Part shown: in pieces, positions 1 to 9,271 of the stretch | Layout of the letters: the number at the start of each line of letters is the position of its first letter | Position numbering within the stretch: the first letter of the stretch is position 1 | The notes under the pieces: model-generated | The model's input: the letters and a program-made list of their open reading frames with translations, nothing else | Database searches by the model: none | Told to the model about the DNA's origin: nothing | Made by a program: the position numbers and the translations under genes | Assembly (NCBI GenBank): GCA_020057295.1 | Contig: JAGVGF010000003.1 | Location: 62,001 to 126,000 of the forward strand | Source: an archaeon | GTDB taxonomy: Archaea; Nanobdellota; Nanobdellia; Woesearchaeales; UBA9642 | Length of the DNA: 64,000 bases | Reading direction: 5' to 3'

Positions 1-360
1 TCAGCAACATATAAAATTAATGGACGTATCAATCGAAGATTCTCTGCAGTAGCACCTGGTATAGATAAAAGAATACCTTCTGATTTAGAAATGAATGTTT
101 TGGATGGCGCAGAATCTGTTGTGTCAATACCTATTACTGAAGATCAGATTTTAGGATGCTCAGAAGTAGTTGAATTTAATCAACCTGGTTTTAAAAAAGG
201 TAAGGGAAAATATTCTGGATCTCTTGGCATACCTACTCCAAAACGTGATTGTTTAGATGTAGTTTGTTCTTTAGGTTCTAATTTAGTTTATCTAAGAATG
301 GATCCTGAAGTTGCACAACATCTTGATAACTTAAAAAAAAGTATGGAACAAGAAAAATAA
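1..360 (+). CDS. 5'-truncated CDS, uncharacterised protein
   Basis: Frame is open from base 1 through the annotated ATG at 91 to the TAA at 358-360; no recognised domain. Confidence 0.6.
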   Translation, partial: SATYKINGRINRRFSAVAPGIDKRIPSDLEMNVLDGAESVVSIPITEDQILGCSEVVEFNQPGFKKGKGKYSGSLGIPTPKRDCLDVVCSLGSNLVYLRMDPEVAQHLDNLKKSMEQEK

Positions 361-522
361 TTTTTTATTTTTTTTAATTAAAAAACATTCTTTAAAAGGA
401 TGTTTTCATTACATTTTTAAAGTTCTTCTTCTGAACATAATTACATTTGATACAAGATAAAATAAAAGGATTAAATACTAGTAATAACTAGTGATAATAA
501 ATATAGAGGTAAAATAAATAAA

Positions 523-1842
523 ATGATAGAAATTATGCCAATTGGCGGATTTAGAGAAGTCGGTAAGAATTGTACCGCAATAAAAGTTGATAATGAAGTG
601 ATTATTCTCGATATGGGTTTACATTTACAGCATTACATAGATTATACACAAGATGAGGATGAAGCAGATTTATCCTTAGAAAAATTGATTGAAATAAAGG
701 CTGTGCCAGATATTAATATGATTAAGGATTGGATTCCATTAACAAAAGCTATCTGTATTAGTCACGCACATTTAGATCATGTAGGTGCAGCACCATTCTT
801 AGCATCAAAGTTCAAATGTCCGATACATGGAACACCTTATACTATAGAAGTTTTAAAGGCATTAATTGCAGATAAGGAGATACGCGTACATAATAAATTA
901 ATATCACACGATGCTAATGCCATGTTCAGAGTTTCTGACAATATAAAAATAGAGTTTATCAGCGTAACACATTCAGTAGTTCATACAGCATTAGTGGCTG
1001 TGCATACAAAGTATGGCACAGTAGTTTATGCTAATGATTTCAAGCTAGATAATCAACCAACTCTTGGTTTAAAGTCGAATATAGGGCGAATGAAAGAAAT
1101 GAAAAACGTTAAAGCTTTGATAATTGATTCATTATATGCGCATAAGCCTATAAAGACTCCATCGGAATCAGTTGCCAGGGAATTGTTAAGAGATGTGATG
1201 TTGAGTACTAATAGTAAAGGAAAAGCAATGATTATATCTACATTCTCAAGTCATCTTGCAAGAATAAAATCTATACTAGAATTTTCAAAAATTCTTAATA
1301 GACAAGTAGTATTTCTTGGTAGAAGTATTGAAAAATATATTATGGCGGGAGAAAGATGTGGTATTGTCGAATTTTCTAAGCAAGCAAAGATAATAAAATA
1401 TCGGCGTGAAGTTCAAAAATTCTTGAAAAATTGTAAAAATCCAGAAGATTATGTATTTGTAGTTACAGGACATCAGGGAGAACCAAAATCTGTTCTAGCA
1501 AGAATGATATTCAACAATTATTTCCAGTTTAGGACTGAAGATATTGTAATATTTAGTTGTCACGTCATTCCAGGAGAAGCTAATATCAAGAACAGAGAGA
1601 TAATGGAGACAGAATTAAAACGTAAAAAAGTAAGGATTTTCAGAGATATTCACGTATCTGGACACGGTGCAAGAGAGGATCAAAGAGATTTAATAAATCT
1701 TATAGAACCGCAAATACTTTTGCCAGCACACTCAGAAATAAACGTAACAGAACAATTCTTAGAACTAGCAGAAGAAATGGGATACAAAGAAAATAAGAAC
1801 GTCTTCATATTAAAGAATGGACACAAGTTTAAGATAGAATAA
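523..1842 (+). CDS. rnj: Archaeal RNase J-type beta-CASP metallo-beta-lactamase ribonuclease
   Basis: MPIGGFREVGKNC start, SHAHLDHVGA metal motif, C-terminal LLPAHSE. Confidence 0.9.
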   Translation: MIEIMPIGGFREVGKNCTAIKVDNEVIILDMGLHLQHYIDYTQDEDEADLSLEKLIEIKAVPDINMIKDWIPLTKAICISHAHLDHVGAAPFLASKFKCPIHGTPYTIEVLKALIADKEIRVHNKLISHDANAMFRVSDNIKIEFISVTHSVVHTALVAVHTKYGTVVYANDFKLDNQPTLGLKSNIGRMKEMKNVKALIIDSLYAHKPIKTPSESVARELLRDVMLSTNSKGKAMIISTFSSHLARIKSILEFSKILNRQVVFLGRSIEKYIMAGERCGIVEFSKQAKIIKYRREVQKFLKNCKNPEDYVFVVTGHQGEPKSVLARMIFNNYFQFRTEDIVIFSCHVIPGEANIKNREIMETELKRKKVRIFRDIHVSGHGAREDQRDLINLIEPQILLPAHSEINVTEQFLELAEEMGYKENKNVFILKNGHKFKIE

Positions 1843-1854
1843 GCTATTATAAAA

Positions 1855-2508
1855 ATGGAAAAATATCTCGGAATATTAGAAAATGAATTAAAGAAAACAT
1901 TTAAGAAAGATTATTCTCATGATGTACATCATTTGAAAAGAGTTCTAAAACTATCTTTGTTTATTCAAAAACATGAAGGCGGAGATAAGAAAGTGATTGC
2001 GATAGCAGCATTATTGCATGACGTTCATCGTTTAATTCAATCTGAAACAGATAAGTATTGTTCTCCAAAAGATTCAATCTCTGAAATAAATAAATTTTTG
2101 TTAAAAATTAGTTTGACGGAAGAGCAGAAAGAAAAAATATTATATGCTATAGAATGTCATGAGAGTTATCCTTTTGGTAAAAATTCTGTGAAGATAAAGT
2201 CTATCGAAGCAAAAATATTGCAGGATGCTGATAGACTCGATGCTACCGGAGCGATAGGTGTAGCTAGATGTTTTATGTATTCTGGAAGGTATAAACAACC
2301 ACTGTATGTTCCAGAAATTTCTCTTAAAGGAAAATATGATGTTTCGAAAATGACTGATCCATCAAGCATACATCATTTCTACTATAAATTACTAAAATTG
2401 GGTTCTAATATGAACACTAAAACTGGTAAGAACTTGGCATCGGAAAGACATAGATTTATGGAACATTTCTTAAAAGAATTCTTCGATGAGTGGGAAGGAA
2501 AGAAATAA
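1855..2508 (+). CDS. HD-domain phosphohydrolase
   Basis: HDVHHLKRV, ALLHDVHR and LQDADRLDATGA HD-family motifs. Confidence 0.85.
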   Translation: MEKYLGILENELKKTFKKDYSHDVHHLKRVLKLSLFIQKHEGGDKKVIAIAALLHDVHRLIQSETDKYCSPKDSISEINKFLLKISLTEEQKEKILYAIECHESYPFGKNSVKIKSIEAKILQDADRLDATGAIGVARCFMYSGRYKQPLYVPEISLKGKYDVSKMTDPSSIHHFYYKLLKLGSNMNTKTGKNLASERHRFMEHFLKEFFDEWEGKK

Positions 2509-2535
2509 GTATTTTTACTTTCTCTCAACGTTGTT

Positions 2536-2934
2536 CTAATCAAAATATCTCGGATCATCGCTTCTAACGATTTGATTACGAGATTCTTGTTTCTTTTTAA
2601 TTTCAGGATTTTTCTTTTCCTGTTCAAATTTTATTTGTTTAACTTTGTTACTTATAATTTGTTCTTTAACCTTTGGCGTTTCCATGACTTGAGAATTTAT
2701 TTCTAGAGCTTTTTTCATGTTTATATTTCCGCATCTTAAACAATTAAAGAAAACACCGAATTTTCCTTCTTGCATTAATAAGTATTCTCCGCACGCACAC
2801 TTCATGTCTTTTAGTATAGAATCTTTGTGATCCTTACATACAGGAACTCCTTGAGAATTCTTGATAAATGCTTGTCTACCACAGAATGGGCACGAGTCTA
2901 TCTTCGATTCACCATAGCGTTTTGGAATAAACAT
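2536..2934 (-). CDS. Zinc-ribbon protein (topoisomerase-like zinc finger)
   Basis: CPFCGR, CKDH, CACGE and CLRCGN Cys pairs. Confidence 0.6.
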   Translation of the reverse strand: MFIPKRYGESKIDSCPFCGRQAFIKNSQGVPVCKDHKDSILKDMKCACGEYLLMQEGKFGVFFNCLRCGNINMKKALEINSQVMETPKVKEQIISNKVKQIKFEQEKKNPEIKKKQESRNQIVRSDDPRYFD

Positions 2935-2976
2935 TATAAAAGTTCAGAGAACTTATTTATATGTTTTTGTATTGAT

Positions 2977-4794
2977 TTATTTTAACTTCCTTAATTCTTC
3001 AATTTCTTCTCTTATTATATTAAATCCACGTTGCCAGAATTCTTCAGATTCAACATCTATCTCTATATCTTTTAATAATTTCATTGGAGGAACGCTTCCG
3101 CCAGCACTTAATAATTTAATATATTTGTCAACAAATTTCTTTCCTTCTTTTTTATACATGTCGAATAAGGATAATACTAATAAATTACCCCATGAATAAG
3201 AATAACAATAGAATGGATGATTGAACATGTGTGCAATGTATGCCCACCCTTTATCGAATACTTCTGGTATATCCATATCTCCGAATTGTTCTACTAAAAG
3301 CTTTCTGTTTTCGACTTCTAAATCTTTAGATGTTGCTCCTGCTAGTATTTTATCATGAGCAATTTGCTCAAACAGTGTGATATATGTTTGTCTTGTTATT
3401 GTTGCAAATTGGTTGTCTAATAATTGTACTAAAACATATTTTCTCTCATTATTGTCTTTAGATTCTTTTAACAACCTATCAGCTAATAACATTTCACTAA
3501 ATACTGATGCCGTTTCACATATAGGAAGTCCAGCATGGTATTGCAGATTATTGTTTTTATTTGCAAACACGAAGTGCACAGCGTGTCCGGTCTCATGAAC
3601 CATTGTAAACAAATCTCTTAATTTATTATTATGATTTAAGAATATATAAGGTATTACATCCGTAGTTGTTGGTGAACAAAATCCTCCTCCACGCTTATTT
3701 GGTGTGGATATAGAATGTATGTGTTTTCCATCGAATATCTTTAGTGCATTATTATAAAATCTCGGATCAAATTTCTGGAAAGTTTCTAGTGTGAAATTTT
3801 TGCAATATTCATAATTGTAAAATTTTTCTTTAATTTTTACAGGTGCGTAAAGATGATATCTTGAGTAAGGATACTTTTGCCCGTCTTTAATGTTTATTGA
3901 ATATTTAAGTTTAAAATATTCTTGGAATAATTTAGTGTTTTTCTTTACAGTATTCATCATTGCATTAACTGCCTTGTCCGTAACATCATCACTAAATGTT
4001 CTTATGCTTATAGGATTTTTATATCCTCTTATTTTTACACCATCATTATACCATGATAATACTACATTTTTGTAAATTTCAGAAAGCAACGTAATATCTT
4101 GTCCGAATCTAGTGAATAGTTTATCAAAAGCCTCTTTACGAAGTTTAGGACTATCCGAATGAATATAAGACACCAGCTCTTCCATGCTTACTTTTTTCCC
4201 TTCAATCTCAAAAGAGTAGTTTGATGTTATAATATCATACATGTCAGAAAATGCTCCAGAACCCGTAACATCTTTTATGTTTATTATTTTCTCAATCTCT
4301 TCACTTTTAGTGTAAGGTTTGGATTTGCGTAATAACTCTAAATAATATTTATAATCTTGTAGATCTTTTGATTCTAGATATCTTTTAGCATCGTTATCAT
4401 TTAATGCTATAAACCATAAAGAGAAGAATATTCCATCATTAGAAAACGTACTAGCTAGCTGTTTTAATTGTGACATCTTAGCAAGGGCATCTTTATCAGT
4501 CGTATTCTCTGCGAACTTCATCTCATAATATGCGCCTATTTTACCAGCGCGAACAATTATGCTTTCTTCAAGAAGAAGTATTTTCCTAAAATCCTCAGGA
4601 TTTAAGTCTTTATTAAGCATAACTCTAAACTTTTTGAATTCTTCAACCATTCCTGTTATTTCTCTAATATGTTGATCAAAACTTTTGCCATTAAGGAGTT
4701 CTTTAAGATCCCACACATCGCCTTTAGCTTTATTGGAGCCAGAATTCGTCTTGATTATGTTTTTAGATGTCTTTGTAGATTTTTGTTTCATCAA
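2977..4794 (-). CDS. pepF: Oligoendopeptidase F family (M3) metallopeptidase
   Basis: HETGHAVHF zinc motif and M3 C-terminal features. Confidence 0.9.
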   Translation of the reverse strand: MMKQKSTKTSKNIIKTNSGSNKAKGDVWDLKELLNGKSFDQHIREITGMVEEFKKFRVMLNKDLNPEDFRKILLLEESIIVRAGKIGAYYEMKFAENTTDKDALAKMSQLKQLASTFSNDGIFFSLWFIALNDNDAKRYLESKDLQDYKYYLELLRKSKPYTKSEEIEKIINIKDVTGSGAFSDMYDIITSNYSFEIEGKKVSMEELVSYIHSDSPKLRKEAFDKLFTRFGQDITLLSEIYKNVVLSWYNDGVKIRGYKNPISIRTFSDDVTDKAVNAMMNTVKKNTKLFQEYFKLKYSINIKDGQKYPYSRYHLYAPVKIKEKFYNYEYCKNFTLETFQKFDPRFYNNALKIFDGKHIHSISTPNKRGGGFCSPTTTDVIPYIFLNHNNKLRDLFTMVHETGHAVHFVFANKNNNLQYHAGLPICETASVFSEMLLADRLLKESKDNNERKYVLVQLLDNQFATITRQTYITLFEQIAHDKILAGATSKDLEVENRKLLVEQFGDMDIPEVFDKGWAYIAHMFNHPFYCYSYSWGNLLVLSLFDMYKKEGKKFVDKYIKLLSAGGSVPPMKLLKDIEIDVESEEFWQRGFNIIREEIEELRKLK

Positions 4795-4859
4795 TTAAAA
4801 AGTATTATGCTTCTTTAAATATTTTGTTAAAAGAATAACTCTCATAATTAGAATAATCA

Positions 4860-4975
4860 AATTTTCTCACTACGTTCGAAACTATTCCTTTTAGACTCTA
4901 AACGGAATATTCTTTCACTTCGTTCAAGGATGTTTTATCTTGGACAAAACATTTTTAAACTCTAAAGAGTTTACA
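4860..4975. repeat. Cluster of three intergenic inverted repeats upstream of the PCNA gene
   Basis: TATTCCTTTTAGACTCTAAACGGAATA (4883-4909), ATGTTTT-N9-AAAACAT, TAAACTCTAAAGAGTTTA. Confidence 0.6.
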
Positions 4976-5021
4976 ACACTATAATAAGAGTTAATATTTA
5001 AGATAATATTTAAGCACATTA

Positions 5022-5774
5022 ATGGGGGCGTTTAGTATGAAACTAGTCTTAGCTGAAACAAAGCTTATCAAAGAGCCAATAACAATAATTTCTGATCTTG
5101 TTACAGAGGCAAAATTCAAGATAGGAAAGAATGGTATTGAAATGATTGCTATGGATCCAGCAAATGTTGCTATGGTAGTATTCAGATTATTGAGTTCTGC
5201 ATTTGTAGAATATACTGTCAAAGAAGAAACATCTATTGCAATAAATCTAAACAATCTTAAGCAAGTATTGCGTAGAATCAAAGGTAATGATAATTTAACA
5301 TTAGAAGTTGCAGAAAACAAGTTAAAATTGATATTGAGTGGTTCTACTGTTAGAACATTCTTTTTACCATTAATAGATCAGCAGGAAAAAGAGTATAAAG
5401 AGCCAGATTTAAAATTCAAGAGCGTAATTAAGTGTCCATCAACGATGCTTAATGATGCTATTGAAGATGTAGAGATTGTTGCAGAAAGTGTAACATTTCA
5501 ATCAGAAGATAAAAAATTCATTGTAAGCGCTTCAGGCGATTCTGGTAAAGCAACTGTAGATATCAAGGCTGAAGAAGGTGTAAATATTGAAACTACTGAA
5601 AAAGTAAAATCCAAATATTCTGTAGAGTATTTGAAGAAGATGATTCAGGGAAGTAAGATTAGTGGTCAAGTGCACATACAGTTTAGTAAGGATTATCCAT
5701 TAAAACTTGAATATAAAGAAGTAGACAAGATACAGATGGCATTCATCTTAGCACCAAGAATCGAGAACGATTAA
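5022..5774 (+). CDS. pcn: DNA polymerase sliding clamp PCNA (start may be ATG at 5037)
   Basis: PCNA motifs GIEMIAMDPANVAMV and the LAPRIEND C-terminus. Confidence 0.93.
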   Translation: MGAFSMKLVLAETKLIKEPITIISDLVTEAKFKIGKNGIEMIAMDPANVAMVVFRLLSSAFVEYTVKEETSIAINLNNLKQVLRRIKGNDNLTLEVAENKLKLILSGSTVRTFFLPLIDQQEKEYKEPDLKFKSVIKCPSTMLNDAIEDVEIVAESVTFQSEDKKFIVSASGDSGKATVDIKAEEGVNIETTEKVKSKYSVEYLKKMIQGSKISGQVHIQFSKDYPLKLEYKEVDKIQMAFILAPRIEND

Positions 5775-5845
5775 ACTCGATTAATTTTTTATTCTCTATT
5801 TTATTTAATCACAACTTTTTTTAATTCTATATTATTCCATCTATT

Positions 5846-6364
5846 ATGAAGACATATTGCGAAGCTGTTAGGGGTTTACCTGAAGATAATGTTCACAGGA
5901 TTCATCATGACACGGAACACGGTTCAATGCCTGAAAGTGATGATGATATATTCAGAAGGTTAATTTTGGAAATTAATCAGGCAGGATTATCTTTTGATAT
6001 AGTTCTTAAAAAGAAGAAAACACTATATGAAGCATATCCTTCTATAGCTAAAGTTGCCAAATACACGCAAAAGGATATTAAGCGATTAATGAATAATTCT
6101 GGAATCATTAGAAATAGATTAAAAATAGAAGCCGCGATATACAATGCTAAGAAAATACAAGAATTACAAAAAGAATATGGGTCGTTGAGGAAATGGTTAG
6201 ATATAAATCATCCAAAAACTAAAGATGAATGGGTTAAATTATTCAAGAAAAATTTTAAATTTACTGGCGGAGAAATAATCAATGAATTCATGATGAGTAT
6301 ATGTTATTTGCCCGGAGCACATGTCAAAGGCTGTAAATTATATATTAACAGATTACATAAATGA
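5846..6364 (+). CDS. tag: DNA-3-methyladenine glycosylase I-like (Tag family)
   Basis: N-terminal Cys and HHDTEHG, QAGLSF, GAHVKGC zinc-ligand pattern. Confidence 0.8.
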   Translation: MKTYCEAVRGLPEDNVHRIHHDTEHGSMPESDDDIFRRLILEINQAGLSFDIVLKKKKTLYEAYPSIAKVAKYTQKDIKRLMNNSGIIRNRLKIEAAIYNAKKIQELQKEYGSLRKWLDINHPKTKDEWVKLFKKNFKFTGGEIINEFMMSICYLPGAHVKGCKLYINRLHK

Positions 6365-6437
6365 TAATTTCAATCTTGTTAGAAGATATGGTCTTATTTA
6401 TATATCGATAAGATATTATAATATTAAAGGTGAAATC

Positions 6438-7175
6438 ATGAAATATGTTGAATATATATTATTAGGCTTATTTATTGCTGTAATTATTGTTTCTGGATGT
6501 GAGAACTCTATACAGACAGACAATCCACCATTTAACGCTCCATGTACTGCCGATGCAAAACTATGTTCTGATGGTACTTCTGTTGGAAGAAATGCAACTA
6601 ATAATTGCGAATTTAATCCTTGTAACGATATAATTTTGAATGAAAAAATATATGTGAGTAATGATACAGAGCAATGTAAAGTTATTAGATTTATGTGTGT
6701 TCAAGGAAAACAACCCTTTTCAAATGAAAATGGCTGTGGATGTGAGTCTATTCCAGCAAACAATTTAACAACAGGTAAATTAAAAACTTATGAATGCATT
6801 GATCCTAGACCAATTGCGTGTACAAAAGAATATATACCTGTATGCGGAAGAACAAACATACAATGTATTACAACGCCATGTAATCCTATAGATGAAACTT
6901 ACGCAAATAAATGCGAAGCATGTTCAAATAAGCTTGTGGATTATTATATAGAAGGTGTATGTCAAAAATCCGCTAGTGAATTGGAGGGACAATGTTTAAG
7001 TGTTAATGGAAGATGGCTTTCCGAGTCAAGAGAATGTGAAGGAATATCACAAGATCATTGCGAATTTATGGGTGGACAGTTTGATGAATGTGCAAGTGCA
7101 TGTAGAAATTATCCTCCAGATGTAAACAGGGCATGCACAATGCAATGTGTTCAAACGTGTCGTTTTAAAATATAA
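6438..7175 (+). CDS. Cys-rich secreted lipoprotein with Kazal-like and eight-cysteine-cluster-like segments
   Basis: N-terminal hydrophobic segment plus IVSGCEN; CTKEYIPVCGR...ETYANKCEACSN Kazal-like spacing; track ORF start 6321 is an upstream extension. Confidence 0.65.
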   Translation: MKYVEYILLGLFIAVIIVSGCENSIQTDNPPFNAPCTADAKLCSDGTSVGRNATNNCEFNPCNDIILNEKIYVSNDTEQCKVIRFMCVQGKQPFSNENGCGCESIPANNLTTGKLKTYECIDPRPIACTKEYIPVCGRTNIQCITTPCNPIDETYANKCEACSNKLVDYYIEGVCQKSASELEGQCLSVNGRWLSESRECEGISQDHCEFMGGQFDECASACRNYPPDVNRACTMQCVQTCRFKI

Positions 7176-7260
7176 TTTTTTTCTTTCTTTTCAACAAATT
7201 TATAAACTTATTATTCCATGGTTAATCTATCATTAAATCAGATGACCAGGGGTGGTTTTA

Positions 7261-7506
7261 TTGGCTGAAGACAAAATTGAAAAGAATATGGCAATAGTTG
7301 GTCTTGTATTGAATGTAATAATTCTTCCAGGACTTGGAACATTAATTGGTGGCGGATCAAAGTATAGAACTCAAGGAATCTGGCAATTAATAGTTGCTAT
7401 AGTTAGCATACCATTAATGCTTTTAGTTATAGGATTCTTCTCATGGGCCGCTATGTGGATTTGGGCATTAATCACTGGAATAAAGATGATTCAAGAATCA
7501 ACTTAA
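7261..7506 (+). CDS. Small two-TM membrane protein
   Basis: Hydrophobic segments; TTG start at 7261 preceded by a purine-rich ggggtgg, or GTG at 7252. Confidence 0.55.
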   Translation: MAEDKIEKNMAIVGLVLNVIILPGLGTLIGGGSKYRTQGIWQLIVAIVSIPLMLLVIGFFSWAAMWIWALITGIKMIQEST

Positions 7507-7572
7507 ATTTTCATTTTATTTTTCTTTTCTTCTTTCACAATCTTTAAATAACCCTATCTGATATCATATTCT

Positions 7573-8097
7573 ATGCGTAACAAGTATGTAGGAATAATTG
7601 TTGTTGGTATTTCCTTGCTTATAGGATTTTTAGTATGGTTATTCAATAAATCATTATCAACTATTGTTAACGATAGTTGTAGTCATGGTCCTACATGTCC
7701 TATGTGGGGAAGTATAAGTTTTCAGACTAATGTGGGTTTAGGATTAATGGTTTTTGTAACAGTCGTCGGTTTGTATTTAATATTTTTTGCTAAGGATGAT
7801 CCACAGATAATCAGGGAAGTTCATAGAGAAACAAAAATTGTCAAGGAACAAGTTAAGCCTCGAACTTTAAGTAAAGGGCATTATAGAGATATTTTAGAAA
7901 AATTAGAAGGTGATGATAAGAAAGTTCTTAGTTTAATTATAGATTCTGAAGGTTCTGTATTTCAATCAGAGATAGTTTCAAAAATCGGATTAACAAAAGT
8001 TAAAGTAACAAGAATTCTAGATCGATTAGAAGGTAAAGGTCTTATAGAAAGAAAGAGACGTGGAATGACTAATGTTGTTATACTAAAAAATAATTGA
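7573..8097 (+). CDS. Membrane-anchored winged-helix (MarR-like) regulator
   Basis: Two N-terminal TMs with CSHGPTCPMWG loop; C-terminal SEIVSKIGLTKVKVTRILDRLEGKGLIERKRRGMTNVV wHTH. Confidence 0.8.
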   Translation: MRNKYVGIIVVGISLLIGFLVWLFNKSLSTIVNDSCSHGPTCPMWGSISFQTNVGLGLMVFVTVVGLYLIFFAKDDPQIIREVHRETKIVKEQVKPRTLSKGHYRDILEKLEGDDKKVLSLIIDSEGSVFQSEIVSKIGLTKVKVTRILDRLEGKGLIERKRRGMTNVVILKNN

Positions 8098-8237
8098 TTC
8101 TTCATAATACTTATAAATGCTTATTTTATACTTAGTTCTATGCGTAACAGTTCTTGAAACTGGTTTCACTACTATGTTTATAAGGAGTTTCATTATCCTA
8201 TATACTAGAACTATTGAATTAGCTCAAGGGTGTAACT

Positions 8238-9053
8238 ATGAAAGATTTTATTATTAAGAGAAAATTTGCAGTAATACTAACATGTATATTGCTTATAGTT
8301 GGTACAACACTATATTTTACATTGGGTGCTTACAATCTTGGAGAAATGTCAATAAAAAGCGCAGCTACAATTGAAGAATTAAATGTATTACGTAATGTCC
8401 AATTGAAAGCAGCATATACTGAAGAAGGTAGTATAGATATGTTTGTTCTTGCAAGAAATAATGATCTATCTAAGATTAAACCATTACAAGGTAATTCTAT
8501 ACCCGAAATAGGTGGTATGGTTATAGGTAATGTCGAAGGATCGATGATGCAAGAAGAAAACGAGTTTAAGAATATAGGAGATACTTTAGTTGATTATGAT
8601 ATTACTTTTAGAATTGATGGAATTCTTGATAAGACAGGAACATTCATGGATGATTTTCATTTTATAAGTTCAGAAGAATACACTAAACTATCTGGTGAAG
8701 AAAATGTTTTATTTGTAAAGTTCAAAGATGCAAAAACTCCCAAACTATTTTATTTGTACGATAAGAATAATCCTTCACCAGCGAAAATATCTTTATCAGA
8801 AGGTAATATAAATTTTTACTACAAACATATTATCGGCAAAAAAATCTATTATCCTATAATCATTGGCTATGAAGAGGCTAAGATGATGCGTGAAGAAAAA
8901 TTATTCAATAAAGTAGGAGATACTCTTGAAGGATTTTTTGATAGAGATGTTATGATTGTCGGAATAACACAAAAAACAGATACGGGCTTAGATATGATGC
9001 ATGTTGTAGAAAAAGATTTTTTCGATGAATCATTAAGAGGAACATTAGTATAG
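8238..9053 (+). CDS. Signal-anchored uncharacterised protein in the copper cluster
   Basis: N-terminal TM, long ORF 9 bp upstream of the CopZ-like gene. Confidence 0.6.
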   Translation: MKDFIIKRKFAVILTCILLIVGTTLYFTLGAYNLGEMSIKSAATIEELNVLRNVQLKAAYTEEGSIDMFVLARNNDLSKIKPLQGNSIPEIGGMVIGNVEGSMMQEENEFKNIGDTLVDYDITFRIDGILDKTGTFMDDFHFISSEEYTKLSGEENVLFVKFKDAKTPKLFYLYDKNNPSPAKISLSEGNINFYYKHIIGKKIYYPIIIGYEEAKMMREEKLFNKVGDTLEGFFDRDVMIVGITQKTDTGLDMMHVVEKDFFDESLRGTLV

Positions 9054-9061
9054 GTGAAAAT

Positions 9062-9271
9062 ATGAAAGATATTGAATTAAAACTTAAAGGAATGCATTGC
9101 AAAAGTTGTGTGATATTAGTTAATGATGCCTTAACAGATATTAAAGGTGTAAAATCTGCAAATGCCAATTTAGAGAAGAGTAATGTAAAGATATCATTTG
9201 ATGATAATTTAGTAAAAGAAAAGCAATTGATTGACGCGATTGAAAAAGAGGGCTATAAGGTGAATAAATAA
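9062..9271 (+). CDS. copZ: Heavy-metal-associated (HMA) copper chaperone
   Basis: GMHCKSC metal motif, ferredoxin-like 69 aa. Confidence 0.88.
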   Translation: MKDIELKLKGMHCKSCVILVNDALTDIKGVKSANANLEKSNVKISFDDNLVKEKQLIDAIEKEGYKVNK

